A model generated the notes under the pieces. The model did not search any database and was not told where the DNA came from. It saw nothing but the letters and a program-made list of their open reading frames with translations. Shown one piece after another: positions 17,001 to 25,272 of a stretch of 46,825 nt of DNA. This DNA comes from Lachnospiraceae bacterium (lineage in GTDB: Bacteria > Bacillota > Clostridia > Lachnospirales > Lachnospiraceae). Each line of letters opens with the position of its first letter. The first letter of the stretch is position 1. The translations under genes were made by a program, and so were the position numbers. The DNA is taken from NCBI GenBank assembly GCA_015057375.1, contig SVEM01000013.1:1-46825 (forward strand). The letters are read 5' to 3'.

Positions 17001-17993
17001 GGTCTTACAGTTGCACAGATATATAGTGAAATAACAGCTAAGCTTACAACAGAAAAGAAGGCAACACAGGTTGTTGTTAATAATCACAGAATTGATGTAA
17101 ATATTGTTGATGAAACAGACGTACTTACCTATGAGAACTTAATGGATCTTGAACTTTCTGTTACAAAGAAAGATGAACAGGGGAACGAAAAGGTTAAGAA
17201 GTATAAGTTGTCTGATTTTGCCGTTACGGAGCAGACAGAGAGTGCGCCGGTTATCACAAGAGAAAATCAGTCAAAATATATAACAGTTACTTCGGAAATG
17301 GAAGAAGGATATAACGCAGCACTTATTGCAAGAGACCTTAAACCTGTTATTGAAGACTATGAAGCACCGGAAGGTTATTCGGTTGTAGTTGCCGGGGAAT
17401 CTGAGGAAGTTGTTGAAATGCTTGAGCAGATGTTGCTTGCATTGCTTTTAGGTTTCTTACTTATATATCTTGTAATGGTTGCACAGTTCCAGAGTCTGTT
17501 ATCACCATTTATCGTTATATTTACAATTCCGCTTGCATTTACAGGAGGATTCCTTGGTCTTCTTATAGCAGGAGAAGAGATAAGTGCTTTATCCCTTATG
17601 GGATTTATGGTACTTATGGGTACAGTTGTTAATAATGGTATTGTATTTGTAGATTATGTAAATCAGCTTCGAATTCAGGGACTTGATAAAAAGAATGCGC
17701 TTCTTGCGACAGGTAAGACGCGATTCAGACCTATATTTATGACAGCGTTTACAACGGTTCTTGCAATGAGTAATATGGCATTTTCAAATGATGCCGGTTC
17801 TGTTATGTCAAAGGGAATGGCTATTGTAATATTTGGAGGATTGTTATATTCTACAATTATGACACTTATCATAGTGCCTGTTATGTATGATATTTTATAC
17901 AGACGTACTCCTAAAGTTATTGATGTAGGAGAAGATATTGATGAAGAGTATAACGAAGCAAGAGATTATATTGAGAGCAATAAAGAAGTATAA
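14061..17993 (+). CDS. RND-superfamily transporter with large extracytoplasmic coiled-coil insert
   Basis: A 1310-residue inner-membrane protein, about 250 longer than AcrB-type pumps. Features are the N-terminal TM, the porter-domain opening (MKTDLLPNMSMPYLMI, EPGASPQKVEEDVTRPIE), and a TM block containing GLGLAIGMLVDNSIVVIENI with the proton-relay Asp. A second half has the same plan (LMGFMVLMGTVVNNGIVFVDY). Residues ~190-455 hold an extra helical, Ala/Lys/Gln-rich coiled-coil-like segment in the first extracytoplasmic loop. The TTG at 14061, 8 nt after AGGAGG, is preferred. An ATG at 13986 would add 25 hydrophilic residues and has a poor ribosome-binding site. No membrane-fusion partner is adjacent, as is usual for single-membrane bacteria. 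Substrate unknown. It heads the operon with aroA 14 nt downstream. Confidence 0.92.
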   Translation: MIKSSVKKPYLTVVAVIVILVLGFVSLSKMKTDLLPNMSMPYLMIITTEPGASPQKVEEDVTRPIESAVGTLSGVKNIISNSAENYSLVMLEYESGTNMDSAMVKISSALNMLSLPEMCGTPNVLEISMDMMATVYATVSYEGKDIINLTEFADDTVVPYFERKEGIANITEIGAVTQSMEIRLDEDKIEALNDKILEYTNDKLADAGKDITKAKDKLNDAQSQLDKSESTLANQQNDTNAQLTEALSKLDDAKAAKAAYEATLQSLNAQKAALEAEKKAYEDNKINDTYQMLDGMLKGLSGTLSQSANAAGKKVISGIEEAVSDKAGFEAYINWIKSIGYGEQVKTLTYDSLKSVYDIVNVRIPQIDTELANLAVKIKASEAINNQLAEQMKDLDKNYKDALSGALSATSGFGQAGAQISSGKTGIDDAKKELDTAEKTLKKSKKAARENANLDMLLSLDALSGLIYAQNFEMPAGYIDDKEDNQWLLKVGEEYDSKEAVEDMVLCKVPGIGKVKVSDVADITIIDDSKDSYARYNGDAAIILAIYKASTANTSDVSKNCKEAIEELETKYQGLKIVPFNDQSDYISMFLESVLYSMLIGAILAIIVLVLFLKSVRPTIVVAFSIPFSILFAIILMYFSGININVMSLAGLGLAIGMLVDNSIVVIENIFRLRNKGVEPARAAVWGTKQVASAIISSTLTTIFVFIPMIFTSGMIKDLVIPFALTITYALTASLIVALTLVPTFGSVMLKKIKPKKQPFLEKVLSIYGKILSWCLRFKVVPLLVAGALLVFSIVGVFRMGIVMMPDMSAETFSVTLNMPEDTPNDKAVEIADEALSNILSVEAVKDVAVMDNVGMANMLVGGIAQGGESSFDSIMMYITPEEYVNTVKEFDEFTENIKEVTKDTPCEVIVGMEESMSSIMSTGISVNIYGEDDEILNDIGKDIMGILESTEGITNVSDGAEDNEPALHLTIDKDKAAKCGLTVAQIYSEITAKLTTEKKATQVVVNNHRIDVNIVDETDVLTYENLMDLELSVTKKDEQGNEKVKKYKLSDFAVTEQTESAPVITRENQSKYITVTSEMEEGYNAALIARDLKPVIEDYEAPEGYSVVVAGESEEVVEMLEQMLLALLLGFLLIYLVMVAQFQSLLSPFIVIFTIPLAFTGGFLGLLIAGEEISALSLMGFMVLMGTVVNNGIVFVDYVNQLRIQGLDKKNALLATGKTRFRPIFMTAFTTVLAMSNMAFSNDAGSVMSKGMAIVIFGGLLYSTIMTLIIVPVMYDILYRRTPKVIDVGEDIDEEYNEARDYIESNKEV

Positions 17994-18007
17994 ATGTGGA
18001 GGCGTTT

Positions 18008-19309
18008 ATGTCGGTATATGAAGTAGAAAGCTTAAATACAGATAATATATGTGTTCATGTACCGGGTTCGAAAAGTATTACTAACAGAGTCTTGCTTCTT
18101 GCCGCTTTGTCAGAAGGTACTTCGCATATTGAAGGAATACTTGAAAGTGATGATTCAAAGCATTTTATAGAAAGTCTTAAGCTTCTCGGGTATCAGGTTT
18201 TTTCAGGTGATAGCCATGTGATAATTAAAGGCTGCGGAAGAAATATTCCGAACAAAACCGGAAGTATATATGTTGGCAGTGCCGGTACTGCTGCCAGATT
18301 TCTTACGGCGATGCTTGCTTTTTCAGACGGAACATATTATATAGATTCTTCAGAACAGATGAAGAAAAGACCTATGAAAGAGCTTATTTCTGCGCTTATG
18401 TGCGCAGGAGCAAAGTTTGAATTTCAGGAAAATGAATATTCATTTCCTTTTAAAGTCACAGGCGCAGGCAATTCATTTACAGATAAAAGCATGTTGACGC
18501 TCGATGTAAATATTGATAAAAGCAGTCAGTTTTTGAGCGCACTTCTTATGGCAGCACCGATAAGCGGAAGAAGGGTGCATATTCATCTTACCGGAGAAAG
18601 AAAAGCAAAATCGTATGTTAAGATAACACAGAAAATGATGCATGATTTTGGTGTAGATGTTTTGATGCTTTCTGATAATGATTATGTAGTAGACGGAGAA
18701 AAGAGTTGCTATAATGCCGGAAGCTATATGTGTGAACCCGATGTAAGTGCTGCATGTTATTTTTATGCCATGGCTGCTGTTACAGGAAAGAGTGCCCTTG
18801 TATATGATGTTCACAGAGACAGTATGCAGGGTGATATAAAGTTTGTGGAATTGTTAGAACGCATGGGTTGTACGGCGATTGATACTGATGAAGGAATTAT
18901 TCTTACGGGACCTGACAGACTTTGTGGAATAAAAGCAGATATGAGTGACTATTCCGACCAGGCACTTACACTTGCTGCTATTGCACCATTTACAGATTCA
19001 GGAGTCACGATAAAAGGAATAGCACATATAAGAGGTCAGGAAACAGACCGCATAAAGGCTATGTACAATGAACTTACACGCATGCAGATAAAATGTGTTG
19101 AGCATGCGGACGGAATAGAAATTTCATCCGGAACACCTCAGTCTGCACTTATAGAAACATACAATGACCACAGGGTTGCAATGTCATTTTCTGTAACAGG
19201 ATTATGTGCAGACGGAATTAAAATTAATAATCCGGAATGTTCTCATAAAACATTCCCTGAGTATTTTAATATATTAGACGATTTATGCAAACAGGAGGAA
19301 AGCATATGA
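18008..19309 (+). CDS. aroA: 3-phosphoshikimate 1-carboxyvinyltransferase (EPSP synthase)
   Basis: Joins shikimate 3-phosphate and phosphoenolpyruvate, the sixth step of the shikimate pathway, in the cytoplasm. The 433 residues have normal length and all main motifs: VPGSKSITNRVLLLAAL (substrate-binding Lys, Ser and Arg), GSAGTAARFLTAMLAF, RPMKELISAL, DKSSQFLSALLMAAP, and YNDHRVAMSFSV near the C-terminus. The ATG at 18008 follows GTGGAGG. The upstream in-frame GTG at 17996 is part of that ribosome-binding site and is rejected. The stop overlaps the argS ATG (ATGA). aroE lies 3 kb downstream on the other strand, so shikimate genes are near but not co-transcribed. Confidence 0.96.
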   Translation: MSVYEVESLNTDNICVHVPGSKSITNRVLLLAALSEGTSHIEGILESDDSKHFIESLKLLGYQVFSGDSHVIIKGCGRNIPNKTGSIYVGSAGTAARFLTAMLAFSDGTYYIDSSEQMKKRPMKELISALMCAGAKFEFQENEYSFPFKVTGAGNSFTDKSMLTLDVNIDKSSQFLSALLMAAPISGRRVHIHLTGERKAKSYVKITQKMMHDFGVDVLMLSDNDYVVDGEKSCYNAGSYMCEPDVSAACYFYAMAAVTGKSALVYDVHRDSMQGDIKFVELLERMGCTAIDTDEGIILTGPDRLCGIKADMSDYSDQALTLAAIAPFTDSGVTIKGIAHIRGQETDRIKAMYNELTRMQIKCVEHADGIEISSGTPQSALIETYNDHRVAMSFSVTGLCADGIKINNPECSHKTFPEYFNILDDLCKQEESI

Positions 19310-21075
19310 AGACAATAATAGAGCTTATCGAAGAGCAGGTAATGCAGGCTTTTGAGAAAGCAGGATACGAGAAGAGTTATGGAAAGGTTAATATTTCTAA
19401 CAGACCTGACTTGTGTGAGTATCAGTGTAATGGTGCGATGTCAGCAGCAAAGGCATATCATAAAGCACCATTTATGATAGCTGATGATGTTGTGGCAGGA
19501 CTTACAGGAAATATAATGTTTGAAAAAATAGAATCCGTAAAACCGGGATTTATCAATATAATTCTTAATTCGGCATTTCTTGCAGGTTATGTTGATTCAA
19601 TGAAGAATTCTGAGAAATTCGGACTTGCAGCACCGGATAAAGTTAAGAAGATTGTTGTTGATTACGGCGGACCTAATGTTGCAAAACCACTTCACGTAGG
19701 ACATTTGCGTGCAGCAATTATCGGTGAAAGTATCAAGAGAATTGCAAGATATGTAGGACATGATGTTATCGGTGATGTTCATCTTGGAGACTGGGGACTT
19801 CAGATCGGACTTATTATTACAGAGCTTTCAATCAGAAAACCGGATCTTCCTTATTTTGATGATGATTTTACGGGAGAGTATCCAAGCGAGGCACCATTTG
19901 ATATGTCTGAGCTTGAGGAGATATATCCGTATGCCAGTGCTTATTCGAAAGAGCATCCTGAATACCTTGCAAAGGCACAGGAAGCAACCGCAGTGCTTCA
20001 GAGCGGACACAGAGGATACCATGCATTATGGCAGCATATAATTGATGTTTCTGTTGCAGATATTAAAAAGAATTATGACAGACTAAATGTATCATTTGAA
20101 CTTTGGAAAAAGGAAAGTGATGCACAGTGCTATATTCCTGATATGGTACAGAAGATGAAAGATGAGGGACATGCTTATATAAGTGACGGTGCTTTGGTTG
20201 TAGATGTAAAAGAAGAAACCGACACTAAAGAGATTCCTCCTTGTATCATATTAAAATCAAATGGAGCAACAAACTATGAAACAACTGATCTCGCAACAAT
20301 CATTGAAAGAGTAAAGCTGTTTAATGCAGAAAAAATGATTTATGTTGTTGACAAGAGACAGGGACTTCATTTTGACCAGGTATTCAGATGTGCAAGAAAG
20401 ACCGGTCTTGTAAATGATGATACAGAGCTTATATTTGTCGGCTTCGGAACAATGAACGGAAAAGACGGAAAACCATTTAAGACAAGAGATGGCGGTGTGC
20501 TTCGTCTTGAGACACTTATTAATGAAATAAGTGACAAAGTGTATGAGAGAATCATGGAAAACAGACAGATGCCTGAAGAAGAAGCTCGTGAAGTTTCTGA
20601 AAAGGTTGGTTTGTCTGCCCTCAAATATGGTGACCTTTCAAATCAGGCATCAAAAGATTATATATTTGATGTTGACAGGTTTACATCATTTGAAGGAAAT
20701 ACAGGACCATATATTCTTTACTCAATTGTTAGAATTAAGTCTGTTTTGCAGAAATACATTGCGGCAGGCGGAGATATTACAAAAGAGCTTAAGATACAGG
20801 CACCTCAGAATAAGAGCGAGTCAAACGTAATGCTTTGCCTTGTAAAATATCATGACTGCATTATGCAGGCATACAAAGATAATGCCCCTCACAGAATATG
20901 CCAGTATCTGTATGAGCTTTCAGATGCATTTAACAGTTTCTATCACGATAATAAGATACTTAGTTGTGAAGATGAAGCAAGAAAAGAGTCAATGATTGCA
21001 CTTCTTATTCTTGTTAAGGATGTTCTTGAGAATTGTATTGATTTACTTGGTTTTTCAGCACCGGACAGAATGTAA
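19306..21075 (+). CDS. argS: Arginyl-tRNA synthetase
   Basis: Class I aminoacyl-tRNA synthetase charging tRNA-Arg. The 589 residues contain an N-terminal additional domain, then GGPNVAKPLHVGHLRAAIIG with the HIGH-type HVGH motif (H130-H133). The Rossmann catalytic core follows with GKPFKTRDGG in the KMSKS position, then the helical anticodon-binding domain (GPYILYSIVRIKSVL). Lack of a canonical KMSK is normal for many ArgRS. The ATG at 19306 overlaps the aroA stop by 4 nt with AGGAGG upstream. The alternative ATG at 19285 lies inside aroA without its own site. Confidence 0.96.
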   Translation: MKTIIELIEEQVMQAFEKAGYEKSYGKVNISNRPDLCEYQCNGAMSAAKAYHKAPFMIADDVVAGLTGNIMFEKIESVKPGFINIILNSAFLAGYVDSMKNSEKFGLAAPDKVKKIVVDYGGPNVAKPLHVGHLRAAIIGESIKRIARYVGHDVIGDVHLGDWGLQIGLIITELSIRKPDLPYFDDDFTGEYPSEAPFDMSELEEIYPYASAYSKEHPEYLAKAQEATAVLQSGHRGYHALWQHIIDVSVADIKKNYDRLNVSFELWKKESDAQCYIPDMVQKMKDEGHAYISDGALVVDVKEETDTKEIPPCIILKSNGATNYETTDLATIIERVKLFNAEKMIYVVDKRQGLHFDQVFRCARKTGLVNDDTELIFVGFGTMNGKDGKPFKTRDGGVLRLETLINEISDKVYERIMENRQMPEEEAREVSEKVGLSALKYGDLSNQASKDYIFDVDRFTSFEGNTGPYILYSIVRIKSVLQKYIAAGGDITKELKIQAPQNKSESNVMLCLVKYHDCIMQAYKDNAPHRICQYLYELSDAFNSFYHDNKILSCEDEARKESMIALLILVKDVLENCIDLLGFSAPDRM

Positions 21076-21098
21076 GTCATAACAGGAGTTGATTTATA

Positions 21099-22388
21099 AT
21101 GTACAGAGACATAGACAGTCTTATAATTTACAAAAAAAATATATCTTCAGGAATCATAAGAAGTATGAGAGATATCTTTTATGATTTCTCTGCAGGAGAT
21201 TATGATAAAAATGAGCTTAAAACAAGAATATATACAGAGATTAACAACCTTCTTGATGTAGCAACAGACTATGGTTTTGACGGAAACCTTTGGAAGAATT
21301 ATGTTGCTTATGTTCTTGCAACGAGTGAAAATCCATTTACAATTACATGCGAAAAAAGCGGAGCACAGGATGGCACAGTAAATGATTTTGTAAAAGAGGA
21401 TCTGAAACATTTTTATAACATACTTAATTATGATTTTTCTGAAATAGAAGAGGCACTTGAAATAAACTGTTTTACCCGTATTACTAATTATCGTTCTCTT
21501 ATAAAGCCGGAAAGAAGATTTAATAAGGGAGTAAGTGATAAGGTAAAGGAACTTGCATACAGTTTAAGCGGTGTGCTTACTGCGTCTGATCTGTACATAA
21601 TAGTAACTGATTTTTATAAGAAATACGGTGTTGGAATGCTTGGTCTTAATCCTGCATTTCGTATAAAAAATGACGGAAACGGGTTGTCACTTGTACCTGT
21701 TACAAACATTTCAGGTGTTACTCTTGATGATTTGATAGGATATGAGGTTCAGAAGAAAAAGCTTGTGGATAATACAGAAGCATTTGTCAGTGGTAAACGT
21801 GCAAATAACGTTTTGTTATGCGGTGACAGCGGAACCGGAAAGTCTACAAGTATAAAGGCAATACTTAACAAATATTATGCTGAAGGGCTTAGAATGATAG
21901 AAATATATAAGCATCAGTTTAAGGATCTTTCAGCAGTCATTGAAATGATTAAAGACCGCAATTACAGATTTGTTATATTCATGGACGATTTGTCATTTGA
22001 AGAATTTGAAATAGAGTATAAGTACCTTAAAGCGATAATAGAAGGCGGACTTGAAACAAAACCTGATAATGTACTTATATATGCAACTTCAAACAGACGA
22101 CATCTGATAAAAGAGACGTGGAAGGATAGAGCCGATATGGACAATGAACTTCATGTCAGTGATACTATGCAGGAAAAACTTTCGCTTGCACAGAGATTTG
22201 GTCTGACGATATATTACGGACGACCAAGCAAGAAAGAGTTTGACGAAATTGTAAAGGGAATTGCAAAGAGACATCCTGAGATAAACCTTACAGAAGAAGA
22301 GCTTCTTATGGAAGCTAACAGGCTTAGTCTCGTAAATGGCGGATTTTCAGGACGAGTTGCAGAACAGATGATAATATCGAAGTTATAA
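21099..22388 (+). CDS. DUF815 AAA-type ATPase
   Basis: A 429-residue cytoplasmic ATP-binding protein of the DUF815 family, function not established. Residues 1-215 are a helical N-terminal region without known motifs. The AAA core starts with GYEVQKKKLVDNTEAF, then Walker A GDSGTGKST (from residue ~242) and Walker B FVIFMDDLSFE. Sensor-1-like IYATSNRRHLIKETW follows, then a C-terminal lid with GFSGRVAEQMI. It follows argS by 23 bp with AGGAG upstream and is probably the last gene of the RND operon. Its TAA overlaps the aroE stop codon by 6 bp on the other strand. Confidence 0.88.
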   Translation: MYRDIDSLIIYKKNISSGIIRSMRDIFYDFSAGDYDKNELKTRIYTEINNLLDVATDYGFDGNLWKNYVAYVLATSENPFTITCEKSGAQDGTVNDFVKEDLKHFYNILNYDFSEIEEALEINCFTRITNYRSLIKPERRFNKGVSDKVKELAYSLSGVLTASDLYIIVTDFYKKYGVGMLGLNPAFRIKNDGNGLSLVPVTNISGVTLDDLIGYEVQKKKLVDNTEAFVSGKRANNVLLCGDSGTGKSTSIKAILNKYYAEGLRMIEIYKHQFKDLSAVIEMIKDRNYRFVIFMDDLSFEEFEIEYKYLKAIIEGGLETKPDNVLIYATSNRRHLIKETWKDRADMDNELHVSDTMQEKLSLAQRFGLTIYYGRPSKKEFDEIVKGIAKRHPEINLTEEELLMEANRLSLVNGGFSGRVAEQMIISKL

Positions 22389-23174
22389 GTTAAATGTCAT
22401 TATTTGTTTTATTTCATCAGTAACTTTATCTATAAGCTGTATGTACTGTTCATCAGTATCATACAGCTTTATTTTTCTAAAATATTCTGAGGCATACACA
22501 GCTTGCGCAACAAGCATCTCAAGTCCGCAAACTGCAGTCATGCCAAGCGCTTTTCCCTGTTTAAGAAATTCAGTTTCAAGTGGATTATATATAAGGTCAA
22601 CAACAGCTTCACAGTCAGGGTAACATGTGAGGTCTATTGGTGACACACCTGTATTAGGATACATGCCGACAGGTGTTGTATTTATGATGACTGAGGCATC
22701 AGTATGAAGCTGTTTGCACAGCTCATATGTAACAGAGTCCTCAGCCTCTTTATAATAAACAGTAATTATATCAGAGGCTTTAAGTGCTTTAAGAACGGCA
22801 GCAACAGCTTTGTGAGCACCGCCTTTTCCAAGGATAAGTACTTTCTTTCCGGTTACATCAATATTATGCTTTTTAAGCATGTACATAAATCCGCCAAAGT
22901 CAGTATTATATCCCTTGTATTTGCCGTCTTCACAAACAATTGTATTAACTGCTCCGATAGTTTCAGCAGTAGTATCAAGTTCATCCAGATAAGGGATAAC
23001 TTTTTCCTTGTAAGGAATAGTTACATTTATAGCGGAAAAAGGTTTTTCGGTCATAAATGAATCCAAATCCTCTTTTGCAACAGGATGTATCTCATAATCG
23101 TAATCTGCGATTTTCTCATGTATTTCTTTTGAATAGCTGTGGGATAGCTTTTCACCTATAAGTCCGTATTCCAT
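22383..23174 (-). CDS. aroE: Shikimate dehydrogenase
   Basis: NADPH-dependent reduction of 3-dehydroshikimate to shikimate, cytoplasmic. The 263 residues show the substrate-binding GEKLSHSYSKEIH and NVTIPYKEKVIPYLDEL (catalytic Lys). They also show GAVNTIV, GYNTDFGGF (catalytic Asp), the nucleotide-binding LGKGGAHKAV, INTTPVGMYPN and VVDLIYNPLETEFL. The motifs are all intact. The ATG at 23174 follows GGAGG at a 9-nt spacing. It appears monocistronic, with its promoter facing away from spoIIIAA and its end overlapping the DUF815 gene, so antisense transcription of both 3' ends is likely. Confidence 0.95.
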   Translation of the reverse strand: MEYGLIGEKLSHSYSKEIHEKIADYDYEIHPVAKEDLDSFMTEKPFSAINVTIPYKEKVIPYLDELDTTAETIGAVNTIVCEDGKYKGYNTDFGGFMYMLKKHNIDVTGKKVLILGKGGAHKAVAAVLKALKASDIITVYYKEAEDSVTYELCKQLHTDASVIINTTPVGMYPNTGVSPIDLTCYPDCEAVVDLIYNPLETEFLKQGKALGMTAVCGLEMLVAQAVYASEYFRKIKLYDTDEQYIQLIDKVTDEIKQIMTFNL

Positions 23175-23204
23175 CGTTTATGCCTCCAATTTGAATTCTT
23201 TAAT

Positions 23205-23233
23205 ATGATACATCTTTTTTGTATAAAGGACAA
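23205..23233 (-). promoter_or_regulatory. Candidate sigma-A promoter for aroE
   Basis: On the minus strand, TTGTCC (23233-23228) is followed after 17 nt by TATCAT (23210-23205), 4/6 and 5/6 matches with ideal spacing, about 30 bp before the aroE ATG. It overlaps the divergent sigma-E-like promoter of spoIIIAA. Confidence 0.45.
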
Positions 23234-23249
23234 CACACTAACATATAAT
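23221..23249 (+). promoter_or_regulatory. Candidate sigma-E promoter for the spoIIIA operon
   Basis: GTATAAA (23221-23227), 14-nt spacer, CATATAAT (23242-23249), one base from the sigma-E -10 CATACAAT. It lies about 30 bp upstream of the spoIIIAA start. In Bacillus subtilis this operon is transcribed by sigma-E in the mother cell, so both position and sequence fit. Confidence 0.5.
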
Positions 23250-23279
23250 TTATTAATTCACTGCAAATGGAGGTGTGTT

Positions 23280-24188
23280 ATGGACAAACTCGAGCCTGTA
23301 TACAGAATAATCGGGGATAAGCTTACAGACTTTATTTATAAAAATCACTATGGTAACGACAAGCTTCAGGAAATACGCATGAGGGCAAACAGACCTCTTA
23401 TAATCAGATATGACGGAGAGAATATTGTTACAAATGTAAGGATAAATGAGGATGATCTGCACAACACATTTAACTGCCTCAGCGGTGCATCAGCTTATGC
23501 ATATGAAGAAGAAATAAGAAATGGTTACATAACAATAGCCGGAGGACACAGGGTAGGATTTGCCGGAAAAACTGTTGTTGAAAACAGCACAGTGAAAAGC
23601 ATGAAGAGCATTTCATTTATAAATATAAGAATTGCAAGCGAGCAAAAAGGCTGTGCTGACAGAATAATGCCGTTTTTGTATGAGGGGGAAAGGGTATTTA
23701 ACACGTTAATCGTGTCACCTCCCGGCGCGGGAAAGACAACGCTTTTAAGGGATATAATAAGACAAGTTTCAAACGGAAGTGCGTATTGTCCGGGTAAGAA
23801 TACAGGAGTTGTGGACGAGCGTTCGGAAATATGTGCATGTTACAACGGCATTCCGCAAAATGATGTCGGCATGAGGACGGATGTGCTTGACGGATGTCCG
23901 AAGACTGAAGGAATGATGATGCTTCTTAGAAGCATGTCACCGGAAGTAATTGCAGTAGATGAGATTGGTACAAAAGAAGATATGCAAGCTGTTTCTTCTG
24001 CAATGATTTGCGGCTGTCATGTTATTGCGACACATCACGGATATGGAATAAATGATGTGATACAAAACAGTAAGCTTGATAAACATTTTGAAAGAATAAT
24101 TGTTTTGTCGTTGAGCAGCAAAAAGGAGAGGACGGCACTTATCTATGATGGTGAAGGGAGACTGCTTCACAAATGTATATTAAATTAA
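23280..24188 (+). CDS. spoIIIAA: Stage III sporulation protein AA, ATPase
   Basis: The secretion-type ATPase of the SpoIIIA-Q channel that connects mother cell and forespore. It acts at the mother-cell membrane. 302 residues: N-terminal region with EIRMRANRPLIIRYDG and GYITIAGGHRVGFAG, then Walker A SPPGAGKTTLLRD (from residue ~146), VVDERSEIC, and Walker B-like VIAVDEIGT. The ATG at 23280 follows GGAGGTG at a good distance. An upstream extension to 23205 has no ribosome-binding site. First gene of the eight-gene operon; its end overlaps spoIIIAB by 16 nt. Confidence 0.96.
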   Translation: MDKLEPVYRIIGDKLTDFIYKNHYGNDKLQEIRMRANRPLIIRYDGENIVTNVRINEDDLHNTFNCLSGASAYAYEEEIRNGYITIAGGHRVGFAGKTVVENSTVKSMKSISFINIRIASEQKGCADRIMPFLYEGERVFNTLIVSPPGAGKTTLLRDIIRQVSNGSAYCPGKNTGVVDERSEICACYNGIPQNDVGMRTDVLDGCPKTEGMMMLLRSMSPEVIAVDEIGTKEDMQAVSSAMICGCHVIATHHGYGINDVIQNSKLDKHFERIIVLSLSSKKERTALIYDGEGRLLHKCILN

Positions 24189-24676
24189 CCGGAATATTTA
24201 TCGTTCTTTTATCTACGTGCAGTATCGGTTACATAATGGGCGAAAGGGCAAGGAGACAGCTTGAGCTTTTGTCATCACTTAGAAGATGCCTCAGCATAAT
24301 AGAATCCGAGGTCAGATATATGGGAACAGAGATAGGGAAAATATACGAAATAATATCTGACAAAAATGAGGAATGGTCGCCTTTTTTCAGAGAAATGGCT
24401 TCGTATATGAATACTGAGTATTCAGTAAAAAATGAATATGTTTTAGCACAAAAAATGATGGATATTTTACCTAAAGAAGACAAGGATGAACTGGTCCGTT
24501 TTGTATGCGAGCCATGCGGTCACGACAGACAGAAGGAGCTTGGAAGGATAAATGTATTTGCAGACAGGCTGGATGCGAGAATTAAAATGCTTGAATCAGA
24601 TGTGGGCAACCGCATAAAACTGATGAGAATGCTTGGTTTATCGTCAGGCATATTTTTAATATTACTTATAATATGA
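24173..24676 (+). CDS. spoIIIAB: Stage III sporulation protein AB
   Basis: A 167-residue membrane protein of the SpoIIIA-Q channel, with a distant relation to type II secretion GspF-like components. One N-terminal TM (GIFIVLLSTCSIGYIMG) and one C-terminal TM (LSSGIFLILLII) flank a soluble helical domain (ERARRQLELLSSLRRCLSII, ESEVRYMGTEI). Length and motifs are typical. The start codon lies inside the 3' end of spoIIIAA, consistent with coupled translation. Confidence 0.93.
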   Translation: MYIKLTGIFIVLLSTCSIGYIMGERARRQLELLSSLRRCLSIIESEVRYMGTEIGKIYEIISDKNEEWSPFFREMASYMNTEYSVKNEYVLAQKMMDILPKEDKDELVRFVCEPCGHDRQKELGRINVFADRLDARIKMLESDVGNRIKLMRMLGLSSGIFLILLII

Positions 24677-24689
24677 GGTTAAATGTTTT

Positions 24690-24884
24690 ATGTCAGTCAG
24701 TGTTATTTTTAAGATAGCTGCAGTAGGAATATTAGTGTCGGTACTCAGTCAGGTCCTAAAACACTCGGGGCGTGATGAACAGGCATTCATAATAAGTCTT
24801 GCCGGACTTATTATAGTTCTAATGTGGATCGTGCCGTACATTGCCGAGCTGTTTGAGACTATAGAAGGGTTATTTTCATTATGA
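24690..24884 (+). CDS. spoIIIAC: Stage III sporulation protein AC
   Basis: A 64-residue integral membrane protein with two TM helices (FKIAAVGILVSVLSQVL and IISLAGLIIVLMWIVPYIA) joined by HSGRDEQAF, the family's hallmark turn. Normal length. GAGG precedes the ATG. The stop overlaps the spoIIIAD start (ATGA). Confidence 0.95.
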   Translation: MSVSVIFKIAAVGILVSVLSQVLKHSGRDEQAFIISLAGLIIVLMWIVPYIAELFETIEGLFSL

Positions 24885-25261
24885 TTAAAGCTTGTGTTTT
24901 TGGAATAGTTACGGTTCTTGTTGCCATTTTTGTTAAAAGTATAAAAAATGAGTACGGAACATATGTAGGAATATGCGGAGGCATAATACTTATATATATG
25001 ACCATACAGAGATTTTCGGGAATTATTGATATTATAAAGGGATTTGAAAATTATATAAGTGTAAGTTCAGAATATATCGGGATTCTTATAAGGATGCTCG
25101 GAATAGCATTTGTGGCTGAGTTCTCTTCCAATATGTGTAGGGAAAACGGATATACTACAATTTCATCACAGATAGAACTTATGGGAAAACTAAGTATACT
25201 TCTTATAAGTGCACCGATTATTAAGGCGTTGTGCGATACAATATTTGCTTTTATGAAATGA
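24881..25261 (+). CDS. spoIIIAD: Stage III sporulation protein AD
   Basis: A 126-residue polytopic membrane protein with about four TM helices. Family motifs are YVGICGGIILIYM and GIAFVAEFSSNMCRENGY, followed by SQIELMGKLSILLISAPI. Likely part of the membrane platform of the channel together with AC and AE. It overlaps spoIIIAC by 4 nt. Confidence 0.95.
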   Translation: MIKACVFGIVTVLVAIFVKSIKNEYGTYVGICGGIILIYMTIQRFSGIIDIIKGFENYISVSSEYIGILIRMLGIAFVAEFSSNMCRENGYTTISSQIELMGKLSILLISAPIIKALCDTIFAFMK

Positions 25262-25272
25262 GGGAACGAAAC

